The translations under genes were made by a program, and so were the position numbers. Under the pieces are notes generated by a model. The model made no database searches. It saw nothing but the letters and a program-made list of their open reading frames with translations, and was not told where the DNA came from. From Nocardiopsis sp. NRRL B-16309 (GTDB lineage: Bacteria > Actinomycetota > Actinomycetes > Streptosporangiales > Streptosporangiaceae), in NCBI RefSeq assembly GCF_001279585.1, contig NZ_LGEC01000103.1:171063-235062 (forward strand): 64,000 nt of DNA. The letters are read 5' to 3'. Position 1 is the first letter of the stretch. The number at the start of each line of letters is the position of its first letter. Shown piece after piece: positions 42,106 to 50,192 of this stretch.

Positions 42106-43497
42106 ATGAGTTCCCGCACCCCCCTGCGCCTCGGCGCCGCCGCGACCGGTCTGGCCGTCGTCTCGGTCCTGGTCCTCGCCCAACCCGCCCGCTCGGAACC
42201 CCTCGACGGGCCCGCCGCCACCGTCTCCGGTCCGATCCCCGTCACCGACGACTCCTACCCGTTCATGTCCGCCGACGGACCCGAGGCGCCCCCGATCGAG
42301 GCGGGCGAGTCCGTGGAGGTCGACCTCGACGCGTACGGCTACGTCGAGGAGGAGTTCCTCCTGGAGGGCACCGCCGAGCACTACGACCCCACGACCGGCG
42401 AGGTGACCGGCGCGTCCCCCTACACCACCCGGATGGTGGTCCGGCGCCCCGCGGACGCCCGCGACTCCACCGGGACCGCGTTCCTGGAGTGGAACAACGT
42501 GAGCTTCGGGCAGGACATCGAGATCGACTGGTTCCTGTCCAACGACTACTTCATGCGCGAGGGCCACGTCTGGGTCGGCCTCTCCGCCCAGCGGGTCGGG
42601 ATCGACGCGCTGCGCGCGTGGGACTCCGAGCGCTACGGCGAACTGGGCGTCGGCGGCGGCGAACCGGGCGACGCCCCGGCGTTCGACATCTACTCCCAGA
42701 CCGCGCGGACCCTGCGCTCGCCCGAGGGCGTCGACCCGCTGCCCGGCTTCGACGTCGACACGGTCATCGCCACCGGCCACTCCCAGTCGGCCCGCTACCT
42801 CATCGGCTACCACAACGCGGTCCATCCGGCCCACGGGGCCGTCGACGGCTTCATGGTCCACGGCGCCCCCGGCGGGCTGGACGAGGGCACCACGCCGGTC
42901 ATGCGGCTCATGGCGGAGACCGACGTCCGGCTGCGCGCCCAGAGCCAGGAGCCGGACTCGGAGTACTACCGCCGGTGGGAGGTGGCCGGCACCGCGCACG
43001 TCGGCGCCCACGAGTACCTCACCTTCGCCCCGCTCATCGCCCGCGAGAACCCGGGCAGCGAACCGCAGCGGTGCGACCGCCCCCCGCTGAGCCGCATCCC
43101 GTTCCACCACGTGCTGAACTCGGCCTACGACCACCTGGTGGACTGGGTCGAGGACGGCACCGCGCCTCCGGCCGCCCCGCGGCTGGAGTGGGAGGACGCC
43201 ACGAGCCCGAGCCGCGACGAGCACGGCAACCGGCTCGGCGGGATCCGCCTGCCGGAGCACGAGGTCGCCACGGCGCTCAACCAGGGCACGAACACCGGCG
43301 ACCCGTTCTGCGTGCTCATGGGCGCGCACGTCCCCTTCTCCGAGGAGACCCTGGAGGAGCTGTACCCCCGGCGCGGCGCGTACGTGTGGCGGGTCAACCA
43401 CGCCGTGAACCACGCCCGTCACGACGGCTTCGTCCTGCGGGAGGACGCCCGCGCGTCCCGCGTCGCCGCCTTTCGGACCGACCACCCCTGGTGGTGA
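42106..43497 (+). CDS. Secreted alpha/beta hydrolase domain protein
   Basis: A 463-aa exported protein. Sec signal peptide of ~30 residues (AATGLAVVSVLVLAQPARS), then a hydrolase of the alpha/beta_hydrolase_d type: FLEWNNVSFGQDIEIDW, nucleophile elbow ATGHSQSARYL near 225, GTAHVGAHEYL and VNHAVNHARHDGFVL near the C-terminus. Probably an esterase acting outside the cell. Cys pair in PQRCDRPP and DPFCVLMG may form a disulfide. Starts 48 bp after repeat R2; it is not part of the repeat-bounded segment. Confidence 0.85.
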   Translation: MSSRTPLRLGAAATGLAVVSVLVLAQPARSEPLDGPAATVSGPIPVTDDSYPFMSADGPEAPPIEAGESVEVDLDAYGYVEEEFLLEGTAEHYDPTTGEVTGASPYTTRMVVRRPADARDSTGTAFLEWNNVSFGQDIEIDWFLSNDYFMREGHVWVGLSAQRVGIDALRAWDSERYGELGVGGGEPGDAPAFDIYSQTARTLRSPEGVDPLPGFDVDTVIATGHSQSARYLIGYHNAVHPAHGAVDGFMVHGAPGGLDEGTTPVMRLMAETDVRLRAQSQEPDSEYYRRWEVAGTAHVGAHEYLTFAPLIARENPGSEPQRCDRPPLSRIPFHHVLNSAYDHLVDWVEDGTAPPAAPRLEWEDATSPSRDEHGNRLGGIRLPEHEVATALNQGTNTGDPFCVLMGAHVPFSEETLEELYPRRGAYVWRVNHAVNHARHDGFVLREDARASRVAAFRTDHPWW

Positions 43498-43575
43498 CGC
43501 CGACCGCACGAGCGCAGAGGTGCGGCGAGAGGCAACCTGGCGGCCGCGCGCCCGGAATGCCGCACAAGGCACGGG

Positions 43576-44691
43576 TCAGGTCACGTCGATCCTGATCCGG
43601 CCGGTCTCGCATCGGCCGCCCCAACCGATCAGGACGTCCGCGCCGACGGGTTCGACGGGGCCGCAGTAGCCGTCGAGTTCTCCGCTCACGGACCGGTGGG
43701 TGAGGCCTGTGTCCGCGTTCCACAGGCTGAACTCACCGGCGTTGGTCGCGACCACGCCCAGCCCCTCCACGAACTCCATCTCGCCCGTCAGGAGGGGGAA
43801 GGCGACCGTGTGCACCGGCGGGTGGAAGGACGCGGCCTCGTGCGCGGTCGCGGTCCGTCCCCGGCCGTCGAGCTCGTACAGGCGGCCCTGCCTGCTCTCC
43901 TCGACCGCCAGGACCACCCCGTCCCCCGGGAGGGCCGCCAGCCCGATGTACATCCCGCCCACGTCCTCGACGTCCACGAACTCGACCAGGGGCGCGCTCG
44001 GGTCGCCGATCCGGAACCGCCCGGTGAACATCCGCTCGAACGTGGCACCGGCCAGGACGACCTCGTCGTCGACGGCCGCCAGGTCGAAGACGCGGAACCA
44101 CTCTCCGACACCGGTCACGGCGACGGAGTCCCAGGCGTCCTCCTCCAGCGAGTACACCAGGAGGTCGCCCCGGTAGCCGCCTCCCCCGAAGACGACGTGG
44201 TCGCCCACCTCGGTCGCCGGCGCCAGGTGCCTCGCCTCCGGAGCGTCCGCGATCGGCTCCCAGGAGTCGGACCCGGGGTCGTAGACCGCGCCGTCCCTCG
44301 CCATGAGGCCGTCCTCGTCCCCCGAGTGCGTGGCGGTGGTACCGCCCCAGACGAGCACCCGCCCGTCCCCGAGGGCCACGGTGGTGTGACGGGTACGCGG
44401 TGCCAGGTCCGCGTCCGCGATCACACGCCAGGAACCGGTGTCCGGGGCGTAGGCGGCACCGTCGGCGTGAAGGCCGCCCCGCTCCCCACCGCTTCCGCCC
44501 CAGACGAACAGTTCCGCACCGGTCCACACGATGCTGTGGTCCACACGGGTGCCGAAGGGCCCCGGGGGCAGCTCACCGACGGAGACGGCCACATCCCACT
44601 CCGGGGTCTCGGCCGCGGTGCAGCCGGTGGCCGCCAGGGCCGCCGCCGCGAGGCAGGTCGCGGTGAACGCCGACCGGCCTGTGACTCGCAT
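43576..44691 (-). CDS. Kelch-like beta-propeller lipoprotein
   Basis: A 371-aa lipoprotein: signal peptide with lipobox AATGC, then kelch/galactose-oxidase-like blades (DHSIVWTGAELFVWGGSGGE, RHTTVALGDGRVLVWGGTT, GAVYDPGSDSWEPIADAP, VFGGGGYRGDLLVYSLEEDAWDS). The C-terminal CGPVEPVGADVLIGWGGRCETG may be disulfide-linked. Function unknown, presumably binding at the cell surface. ATG 44691 has GGAG upstream. It is the gene just downstream of the TA cassette. Confidence 0.85.
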   Translation of the reverse strand: MRVTGRSAFTATCLAAAALAATGCTAAETPEWDVAVSVGELPPGPFGTRVDHSIVWTGAELFVWGGSGGERGGLHADGAAYAPDTGSWRVIADADLAPRTRHTTVALGDGRVLVWGGTTATHSGDEDGLMARDGAVYDPGSDSWEPIADAPEARHLAPATEVGDHVVFGGGGYRGDLLVYSLEEDAWDSVAVTGVGEWFRVFDLAAVDDEVVLAGATFERMFTGRFRIGDPSAPLVEFVDVEDVGGMYIGLAALPGDGVVLAVEESRQGRLYELDGRGRTATAHEAASFHPPVHTVAFPLLTGEMEFVEGLGVVATNAGEFSLWNADTGLTHRSVSGELDGYCGPVEPVGADVLIGWGGRCETGRIRIDVT

Positions 44692-44790
44692 TCGCTCGCT
44701 CCAGCGTTCGATGGGGGATGTTCGGAGGCAGGCGGACGCTACCAGGGACTCCGGGTGCGGTCGGGCAGCGGCCCCGCGCATCCGCCGGGA

Positions 44791-44821
44791 GTCAGTGCCT
44801 GAAGTGCACGCACAAACGGCC
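44791..44821 (-). repeat. Duplicated 3' end of the Smr gene (att-like copy 1)
   Basis: GTCAGTGCCTGAAGTGCACG (44791-44810) is identical to 45777-45796; over 31 bp only three bases differ. On the minus strand it still spells GRLCVHFRH and a stop, a vestige of the Smr gene's last codons GRLFVHFRH. It marks the distal edge of the VapBC segment. Confidence 0.8.
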
Positions 44822-44874
44822 AGGACGCTTCCGACGACCACAGCTCCGTCAACAGCGAGACCGAGCCATGGGGC

Positions 44875-45360
44875 TCAGACCGCGACCAGGTGCACGTCGT
44901 CGGTACCGATCGCGTCCAGGTAGGCGGCGATGTCCCCCGGATCACTGGTGAACACCACGGCACTGCGGTGCTTCACGGCCGTCCAGGTGACGAGGGCGTC
45001 CACCGCGTCCGGGCGCTTCTTCGCCGGGAGGGCCGCCACGCCCAGGACCGCACCGACACGCCGCCAGTCGGTGGTGTCCGGAGCGGCCGCGCACGCGATG
45101 CACTCCGCCTGCCCCGCACCGGTGGGCCGCAGCGCTGGTGGAGATGACCTGGCTCGGGGAACGGTGCACTCCCTCAGGACCGCACTCATGGCGTGCACGG
45201 TCGCCGGATCCGGACGCCATACCTGAGCCAGGACGGGACCGGGGACCACGGGACGGTGTGAAGACCGTGCGAGCCCTCGGTGCATCTGGACCGCCTTGGC
45301 CCTGCGTGCCGCCAGTGCGATGAGCATCCCCGTGTCGTAGACGGGCACACGGGTGCTCAC
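44875..45360 (-). CDS. PIN-domain toxin, VapC-like
   Basis: A 161-aa predicted endoribonuclease. PIN acidic residues are visible in VYDTGMLIAL (Asp9), DAVDALVTWTA and VVFTSDPGDIAAYL; the usual Glu position reads VLAQVWR, a variant common in actinobacterial VapC subgroups. It probably cleaves tRNA or rRNA when the antitoxin is lost. Overlaps the antitoxin gene by 4 bp. Flanked by duplicated ends of the neighbouring Smr gene. Confidence 0.88.
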   Translation of the reverse strand: MSTRVPVYDTGMLIALAARRAKAVQMHRGLARSSHRPVVPGPVLAQVWRPDPATVHAMSAVLRECTVPRARSSPPALRPTGAGQAECIACAAAPDTTDWRRVGAVLGVAALPAKKRPDAVDALVTWTAVKHRSAVVFTSDPGDIAAYLDAIGTDDVHLVAV

Positions 45361-45686
45361 GCCACCTCGCCCCGCTTGCGGGCCTGGGCTTCTCCGGCAC
45401 CGTAGACCAGGCGCATCGCCTCATCCACCTCCCGGCGCTCATCCGCGCTCAGAGAGTCATCGCCCGCCTCGTCGATGGGTCCGTGGGGCTCGGCTCGTTC
45501 CTCGGCGTCGGCGATGAGCGCGTCGACACCCGCGAACTCCGCCTCTGCCGCTTCGGCCTCGGCCATCTGTCGGATCGCGGCGTTGACCAGGTAGGACGAC
45601 ACGTCCATCCCCGCGCGGTCCGCGTGCGACCTGACACGCTCCGCCGCGTCGGGATCAAGGCTGATACTGATTCGGACCTTCGCCAT
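45357..45686 (-). CDS. Ribbon-helix-helix antitoxin, VapB-like
   Basis: A 109-aa antitoxin. Residues 1-45 form the RHH DNA-binding fold (KVRISISLDPDAAERVRSHADRAGMDVSSYLVNAAIRQM at 45564-45683); the acidic C-terminal half (EERAEPHGPIDEAGDDSLSADERREVDEAMRLV) would wrap and inhibit the toxin. A palindrome lies 12 bp upstream of the start and probably serves autorepression. The gene precedes and overlaps the toxin, the normal order for VapBC. Confidence 0.88.
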   Translation of the reverse strand: MAKVRISISLDPDAAERVRSHADRAGMDVSSYLVNAAIRQMAEAEAAEAEFAGVDALIADAEERAEPHGPIDEAGDDSLSADERREVDEAMRLVYGAGEAQARKRGEVA

Positions 45687-45697
45687 GCCATCAGCGC

Positions 45698-45709
45698 AAT
45701 ACGAGTATT
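45698..45709. promoter_or_regulatory. Palindromic operator of the toxin-antitoxin pair
   Basis: AATAC-GA-GTATT, perfect 5-bp arms in an AT-richer patch between the antitoxin start and the Smr gene end. Likely the VapB(C) autoregulatory site. Confidence 0.6.
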
Positions 45710-45776
45710 ACGCCTCTGTCCAGCACGTTCGTGCCTGGGCGGTGGCCATCTTGGCCGCGTGTGGGGCCTCCCCCGC

Positions 45777-45807
45777 GTCAGTGCCTGAAGTGCACGAACA
45801 GCCGGCC
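45777..45807 (-). repeat. 3' end of the Smr gene (att-like copy 2, intact gene)
   Basis: Carries the same 20-bp core as 44791-44810 and includes the stop codon of the Smr gene. The distance between copies is 986 bp, exactly enclosing the VapBC genes. Confidence 0.8.
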
Positions 45808-46029
45808 GAAGTTCTTGGAGTCCTTGTCCACGCGGTGGTAGCGGGCCTTGATGTCCTTGCGGTCGAGGAAGCGCAGGACCCGCTTCTTCAACTGGCCCGA
45901 CCCCTTGCCCGGAATGATCTCCACGGTCTTGGCCTTGGTGCGCTCGGCCTCGTCCATGATCTCGCTCAGGGCGCGGTCGATGTCCCGGCCCTTGTTGAAG
46001 ATGTCGTGCAGGTCCAGCTTGAGCCGCAT
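45778..46029 (-). CDS. Small Smr-domain protein
   Basis: An 83-aa single-domain protein related to the C-terminal Smr domain of MutS2: LKLDLHDIF, ALSEIMDEAERTKAKTVEIIPGKGSGQLKKRVLRFLDR and YHRVDKDSKNFGRLFVHF. The usual LDLHG and HGKG motifs read LDLHD and PGKG, so nuclease activity is uncertain. GGGAGG precedes ATG 46029. Its 3' end is duplicated 986 bp downstream, on the far side of the TA pair. Confidence 0.88.
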   Translation of the reverse strand: MRLKLDLHDIFNKGRDIDRALSEIMDEAERTKAKTVEIIPGKGSGQLKKRVLRFLDRKDIKARYHRVDKDSKNFGRLFVHFRH

Positions 46030-46123
46030 CGCTTCGCCTCCCGCGTCCGCTTGCCCCGGATGATACGGCCCCCGCGGTCACAGCCGCAGCTCGAACACCA
46101 TCCGGTCCGCGCCGAACGCGCCC

Positions 46124-46918
46124 CTACCGGCCGCCGGACTCCGGCTTGACCGCGACGAAGACCGCCGTGCCCGGGATCATCCGGCCGCGCACGGGGCCCC
46201 ATCCGCCCCACACCCGGTCATGCCCCTCGGGCCACTCCGGTTCCACGAGGTCCCGGAGGACCAGCCCGGCGCCCGCGATCCCCCGCACCCAGTCGCCCAC
46301 GGTGTGGTGGTGCTCCACGTAGACCGCGTGGCCGTGGTCGTCCTCCTCGACGTACGCGCGCCGGTCGAAGTAGGACTGGTGGACGGTGAACCCCTCCTCC
46401 GTGGGGTCGTCGGGGAAGCCCCAGCGGACCGGGTGCGTCACCGAGAACACCAGGCGCCCGCCCGGCCGCAGCACCCGCGCCGCCTCGGCCAGCGCCTCGT
46501 CGGCCGAGGGCACGAAGGGGAAGGCTCCGAAGGAGGAGAAGACCACGTCGAAGGAGGCGTCGGCGAACGGGAGCCGCTGGGCGTCGGCCTGCACGGTCGG
46601 CAGCCGGTACCCCGTCCGGTCGTCGAGGCGGCGCGAGTGCCGCAACTGGCGCAGGGACAGGTCGAACGCCACCACCTCGCGGGCGCCCCGGGCGCGCAGC
46701 CACCGGCCGCACTGACCGGCCCCGCACCCGACCTCCAGGAACCGCGTCGCCGCCGGGTCCCAGGTTCCGAGCAGCCCCGCCTCGGCCTCGGTCAGCCCCT
46801 CGGGGCACCACACGAAGTCCGCGTCGCCGAGGAAGCCGCCGTGCTCGGCCTGGTAGGCGTCGGCCGCGCCGTCCCACCACCACCGGCCGGCCCGGGCGCT
46901 CTCGTCGGCGCCCACCAT
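46124..46918 (-). CDS. Class I SAM-dependent methyltransferase
   Basis: A 264-aa methyltransferase. GRWWWDGAADAYQAEHGGFLGD start, SAM motif I FLEVGCGAGQCGRWL near residue 65, VVAFDLSLRQL, motif II FDVVFSSFGAFPFV and RVLRPGGRLVFSVTHPVRW. Methyltransferase_11 group; substrate unknown. A GTG at 47002 with GAGGAG in front would add 28 residues and overlap the SURF1 gene by 17 bp, so translation may be coupled. Transcribed with SURF1 and Smr. Confidence 0.87.
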   Translation of the reverse strand: MVGADESARAGRWWWDGAADAYQAEHGGFLGDADFVWCPEGLTEAEAGLLGTWDPAATRFLEVGCGAGQCGRWLRARGAREVVAFDLSLRQLRHSRRLDDRTGYRLPTVQADAQRLPFADASFDVVFSSFGAFPFVPSADEALAEAARVLRPGGRLVFSVTHPVRWGFPDDPTEEGFTVHQSYFDRRAYVEEDDHGHAVYVEHHHTVGDWVRGIAGAGLVLRDLVEPEWPEGHDRVWGGWGPVRGRMIPGTAVFVAVKPESGGR

Positions 46919-46985
46919 CCGCCGCTCGACCCGGCCGGGCGCCGGGTAGGCGCCGCCGCCGGCGGCCCCGGTCAGGTCGGCGGGC

Positions 46986-47918
46986 TCACCGTCGTCCGGC
47001 ACGGGTCTCCTCGGCGATCGCTCCGGCGCCCGCGGCGGCGGAGTCGTCGGGGCCCTCGGAACCGTCGCGACCGCTGGAACCGTCGCGACCGCTGGAGTCG
47101 TCAGGGCCGTCCGAACCGCCGGACCCCGTCGAACCACCGGGACCGTCGGAGCCGCCCGGCTCACCGCCCTCCTCCTCGGCGCGGGCGTCGCGCAGCTCGC
47201 GGCGGATGAGGACCACCCAGCCCACGACCGCCACGACCGCGAACACCCACCACTGCACGGCGTAGGACAGGCTCATGCCCGAGTCCTCCTCCCGCAGCTC
47301 GACCCGCTCCGGCGCGGGGTCGGGCACGGGGTCCTGTTCGGTGAGCTCGACGTACCCGCCGTGAACGGGGTAGGGCAGCCGCTCGGCGAGCATGTCCACG
47401 TCCACGATCATGATCTGCCCCTCGGGCAGGCCGTCGCGGTTGGCGAGCCCGGTGTTCTCCTCGGTCTCGGTGAACTGGAGGCGCCCGGCGATCTCCACGG
47501 GGCCCTCGGGCGCCGGCGGGACCTCCGGCACGTCCAGCGCGGTGTCGCCCCGCATGATCCAGCCGCGGTTGACCAGGACGGCCGACCCGTCCTCGGTGAC
47601 CAGCGGCGTCAGCACGTGGAAGCCGACCCCGCGGGAGCCGTCGCGGTTGCGCAGCAGCAGCTCGTGCTCGGTGTCCCACGTACCGCTCACCTCGACGGTG
47701 CGCCACCGGTCCCGCGGCGACACCTCCTCGCCGACCCCGGTGAGCTCCTCGACGGGTACCGGCTCCGCGGCCACGTTGTCCTGTTGCAGGCGCACGGACT
47801 CGCTGCGCGTCTCCCACCGGTCCAGCTGCCAGAAGCCGAGCCAGACGAAGCTGGGCACGATCACCAGGACCAGCAGGTGGAAGCCGACCATGCGTCGTGA
47901 GAACAGGACTGTGAGCAC
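46986..47918 (-). CDS. SURF1-family cytochrome oxidase assembly protein
   Basis: A 310-aa membrane protein: TM1 at ~10-28 (FHLLVLVIVPSFVWLGFWQLDRW, with the family signature LGxWQLxR), a large extracytoplasmic domain with VSGTWDTEHELLLRNRDGSRGVGFHVLTPL and NRGWIMRGD, and TM2 near 225-245. SURF1 proteins help haem a3 insertion into cytochrome c oxidase. The last ~60 residues are a Ser/Gly/Asp repeat-rich tail (GPGGSTGSGGSDGPDDSSGR), unusual for the family. Starts with GTG. Confidence 0.92.
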   Translation of the reverse strand: MLTVLFSRRMVGFHLLVLVIVPSFVWLGFWQLDRWETRSESVRLQQDNVAAEPVPVEELTGVGEEVSPRDRWRTVEVSGTWDTEHELLLRNRDGSRGVGFHVLTPLVTEDGSAVLVNRGWIMRGDTALDVPEVPPAPEGPVEIAGRLQFTETEENTGLANRDGLPEGQIMIVDVDMLAERLPYPVHGGYVELTEQDPVPDPAPERVELREEDSGMSLSYAVQWWVFAVVAVVGWVVLIRRELRDARAEEEGGEPGGSDGPGGSTGSGGSDGPDDSSGRDGSSGRDGSEGPDDSAAAGAGAIAEETRAGRR

Positions 47919-48030
47919 GTCTTCGAGGTTATGAGACGCTCCCGGCCGCCCCGCACCGCCCCTGGCCCAGTGGGCGCGGCGCGCCGGGTCCGCGCACCCG
48001 CGCCGGACCGGTCACCGAACACACGCGAAC

Positions 48031-48055
48031 GGGGCCGCCGGTCACCGGCGGCCCC
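48031..48055 (-). terminator. Terminator hairpin downstream of the chaplin gene
   Basis: A 25-bp odd palindrome with arms GGGGCCGCCGGT and ACCGGCGGCCCC, 46 bp after the chaplin stop and ahead of the SURF1 gene. Confidence 0.7.
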
Positions 48056-48101
48056 GCACCGCGCGACGCTCACGCGCCGCGCTCCACGCTGCTGTCGCGC
48101 C

Positions 48102-49187
48102 CTACTCGTCGTCGCCGGCCGGAACACCCTCGGCCGCGGCGGCCCGACGCTTGCGGGCGAAGTACACGCCGGCGGCACCGGCACCGATCGCGGCCACACC
48201 GGCGGCGACCAGGCCGCCCAGCGCGCTACCGGTCACGGCGAGCTCCTCGTCGGCCTGCGGCTCGGGGGCCGGACGCTCGTCGGCGGTGCCGGAGTCGTCG
48301 CCGTCCTTGCCACCGTCCTCCTCACCGGTGTCGGTGTCGGTGTCGTCGCCACCGTCCCCGCCACCGTTGTCGCCGTCGTCGGTGTCCTCGTCCTCGTCGC
48401 GGTCCTGGTCCTTGTCGTCGTCACCGCCGTCGCCGCCGTCGTCCTCGTCACCGTCGCCGCCGTCGGAGATCGTCTCCAGGCAGGACGCCTCGGCGAGCCC
48501 GAGGACCGACACGGCGTTGCCGCAGATGTCGACGGCGGCGTCGACCGGCACGATGACCTGGTTGCCGCTGGCCACCCCGCCCGAGCCGTCGGTGGAGGGG
48601 CCGTCGCCCTCGTTCTCGGGGGAGGACTGGATGATGTTGATGATCGTGGTGCAGGTGGAGCTGGCGCTGCCCAGGATGGCCACCGAGTTGCCGCAGACGT
48701 CGACCGCGACGTCGACCGGCACGATGATCTGGTTGCCGCTGGCCACCCCGCCCGAGCCGCTGGTGGTGGCCGCGTCGCCGGACTCGGACTCCTCCTCCAG
48801 GACCTCGACCACCTCAACGCACTCGGCCTCGGACACCCCGCCCACGCCCACGGCGTTGCCGCAGGCGTCCAGCGCGGCGTCGACCGGCACGATGATCTGG
48901 TTGCCGCTGGCCACCCCGCCCGAACCGTCGGTGGAGGGGCCGCCCTGGCCGCTGCTCTCGTAGAGGACCTCGGAGACCTCGGTGCACTTCGCCTGGGAGA
49001 TGCCCAGCACGGCGAGCGAGTTGCCGCACAGGTCGGCCTCGACGTCGGCCGGGACGACGACCTGGTTGCCACTCCCCACACCGCCGGAGCCGTCGGTGGA
49101 GGTGTCGGCGAAGGCCGCCGTCAGGGGGGCGACCACCAGCCCGGCGGTCAGGACCGTGGCGAAGGAGTAACGGAAGGTGTTGCGCAT
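48102..49187 (-). CDS. Wall-anchored chaplin with four chaplin domains
   Basis: A 361-aa secreted protein: signal peptide to ~27, then four chaplin domains at ~36-70, 91-125, 147-181 and 204-238. Each has the GVxSGNQxxVPxD start and a Cys pair 14 residues apart (C54/C68, C109/C123, C165/C179, C222/C236). A ~75-residue Asp/Gly-rich spacer leads to the sorting signal LAVTG, a membrane helix and RKRR, as expected for sortase E anchoring. Chaplins assemble into amyloid-like hydrophobic layers on aerial hyphae. Long chaplins in Streptomyces have two domains; four is uncommon. ATG 49187 is set by the signal peptide. Confidence 0.94.
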   Translation of the reverse strand: MRNTFRYSFATVLTAGLVVAPLTAAFADTSTDGSGGVGSGNQVVVPADVEADLCGNSLAVLGISQAKCTEVSEVLYESSGQGGPSTDGSGGVASGNQIIVPVDAALDACGNAVGVGGVSEAECVEVVEVLEEESESGDAATTSGSGGVASGNQIIVPVDVAVDVCGNSVAILGSASSTCTTIINIIQSSPENEGDGPSTDGSGGVASGNQVIVPVDAAVDICGNAVSVLGLAEASCLETISDGGDGDEDDGGDGGDDDKDQDRDEDEDTDDGDNGGGDGGDDTDTDTGEEDGGKDGDDSGTADERPAPEPQADEELAVTGSALGGLVAAGVAAIGAGAAGVYFARKRRAAAAEGVPAGDDE

Positions 49188-49360
49188 AGTGCTGTGGAGC
49201 CTTTCAGGGAAGACAGCCGGGTAGTCGGCGCCTGTGCATGGCGTCGCTGGGGCCGCGGGGGAATCCGGTGACCGCGCATCGCGGTGACACTCGGCCTCGC
49301 ACCCGGACGGCACGGCGGGTCCGTCATCCGGAAACGGCAAGACGGCGGGAAGACCCTTTC

Positions 49361-49398
49361 GGCGGCTCACGATGGGGTCATCCCCCCGGTGAACCGCC
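49361..49398 (-). promoter_or_regulatory. Stable hairpin in the chaplin upstream region
   Basis: GGCGGCTCAC (49361-49370) pairs with GTGAACCGCC (49389-49398) with one wobble or mismatch; inside, GGGG-TCAT-CCCC forms a second stem. It lies ~175 bp upstream of the chaplin start and may be a leader structure. Confidence 0.45.
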
Positions 49399-49489
49399 GA
49401 TGGACCGAAACGTTAGCAAGACACCGACGGCGTGCCAGCCGTTTCAGAAAATGGCTCGCCGACATGTCAGCACTATATGAGTACGCCTC

Positions 49490-49566
49490 ACTACCCTTTG
49501 CTATTGACACAGCTCACAGCCCTCCAGATAACTACTCAGTGTCGATCTCTGAAAGCAAAGGGTAGT
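49490..49566. repeat. 13-bp inverted repeat with 51-nt loop in AT-rich DNA
   Basis: ACTACCCTTTGCT (49490-49502) and AGCAAAGGGTAGT (49554-49566) are perfectly complementary, and GACAC/GTGTC (49506-49510, 49539-49543) can pair within. TTTTA follows. Candidate structured RNA, sRNA terminator or MITE-like remnant. Confidence 0.5.
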
Positions 49567-50192
49567 TTTATTGGCGAAAAAAATTCCGCGGAGTACGCCC
49601 GTGGTCTACGAATGAACTTCGTTCTCTCCTGGCCCCAAACCCCGCGAACAAACAGCTGGAATTCCCTCTTCTCAGATGGGTCACACCTTTTGCCGGAAAG
49701 GCCTCGTACGCGAAGAATCGCCCCCTGGCCGCCTCCGCCCCCTCCCCCGTGTCCGACCCCCGCTCCCACCCGCCTCGTCACCGTGCGTCACCTCCGATGC
49801 CCTCCGCGCAGCCGAACCGGGCCGCCTCGCGCGGCCGTCCACCCCTCCCGCGGCGCCAGGGACCACGCTCCGCCGACCGCCGCGGACTCCCCGCCACCCC
49901 GCATCGCCCGCCATGGCGGCGACTCGGACATCCACCCACCAAGGGCGACAAAACCGCTGGTCAACAACACTTAGCCTGGAACACTGAGCCGCGGACCCGC
50001 CGAGCCGCCTTCCGCACTCCATGACCTTCCGCATTAGACTGATCACAAAATGTAGTCACACGACAGCAGGGCGAAGCCCTCGCGGCATTCGTCCGACCAC
50101 GACGGCCAACCGGAGACGCCGAGCGCGCGTCCTAACCCTGAGACACGAACGAGGACCCCGCTCGCCGTTTCCCCGCCCGCACTGGAGCACGT

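Larger units (their letters stand above)
49188..50192. other. 1-kb AT-richer intergenic region upstream of the chaplin and CapA-like genes
   Basis: No open frame here has a plausible start signal or family similarity. Base composition drops well below the window average around 49400-49700. It contains a strong hairpin (49361-49398), a long-range 13-bp inverted repeat (49490-49566) and a small hairpin AGGGC-GAA-GCCCT (50068-50080). Presumably it houses promoters for both divergent surface-protein genes and perhaps a small RNA. Confidence 0.6.

Noticed and set aside
49188..49450. Possible cyclic-di-AMP (ydaO-type) or other riboswitch upstream of the chaplin gene
   Set aside because: Hairpins exist, but the conserved ydaO segments I would expect are not visible.
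49432..50046. Small open frames in the 1-kb gap before the CapA-like gene
   Set aside because: No ribosome-binding sites, conflicting frames on both strands and no recognisable protein pattern; the AT-rich part looks regulatory.
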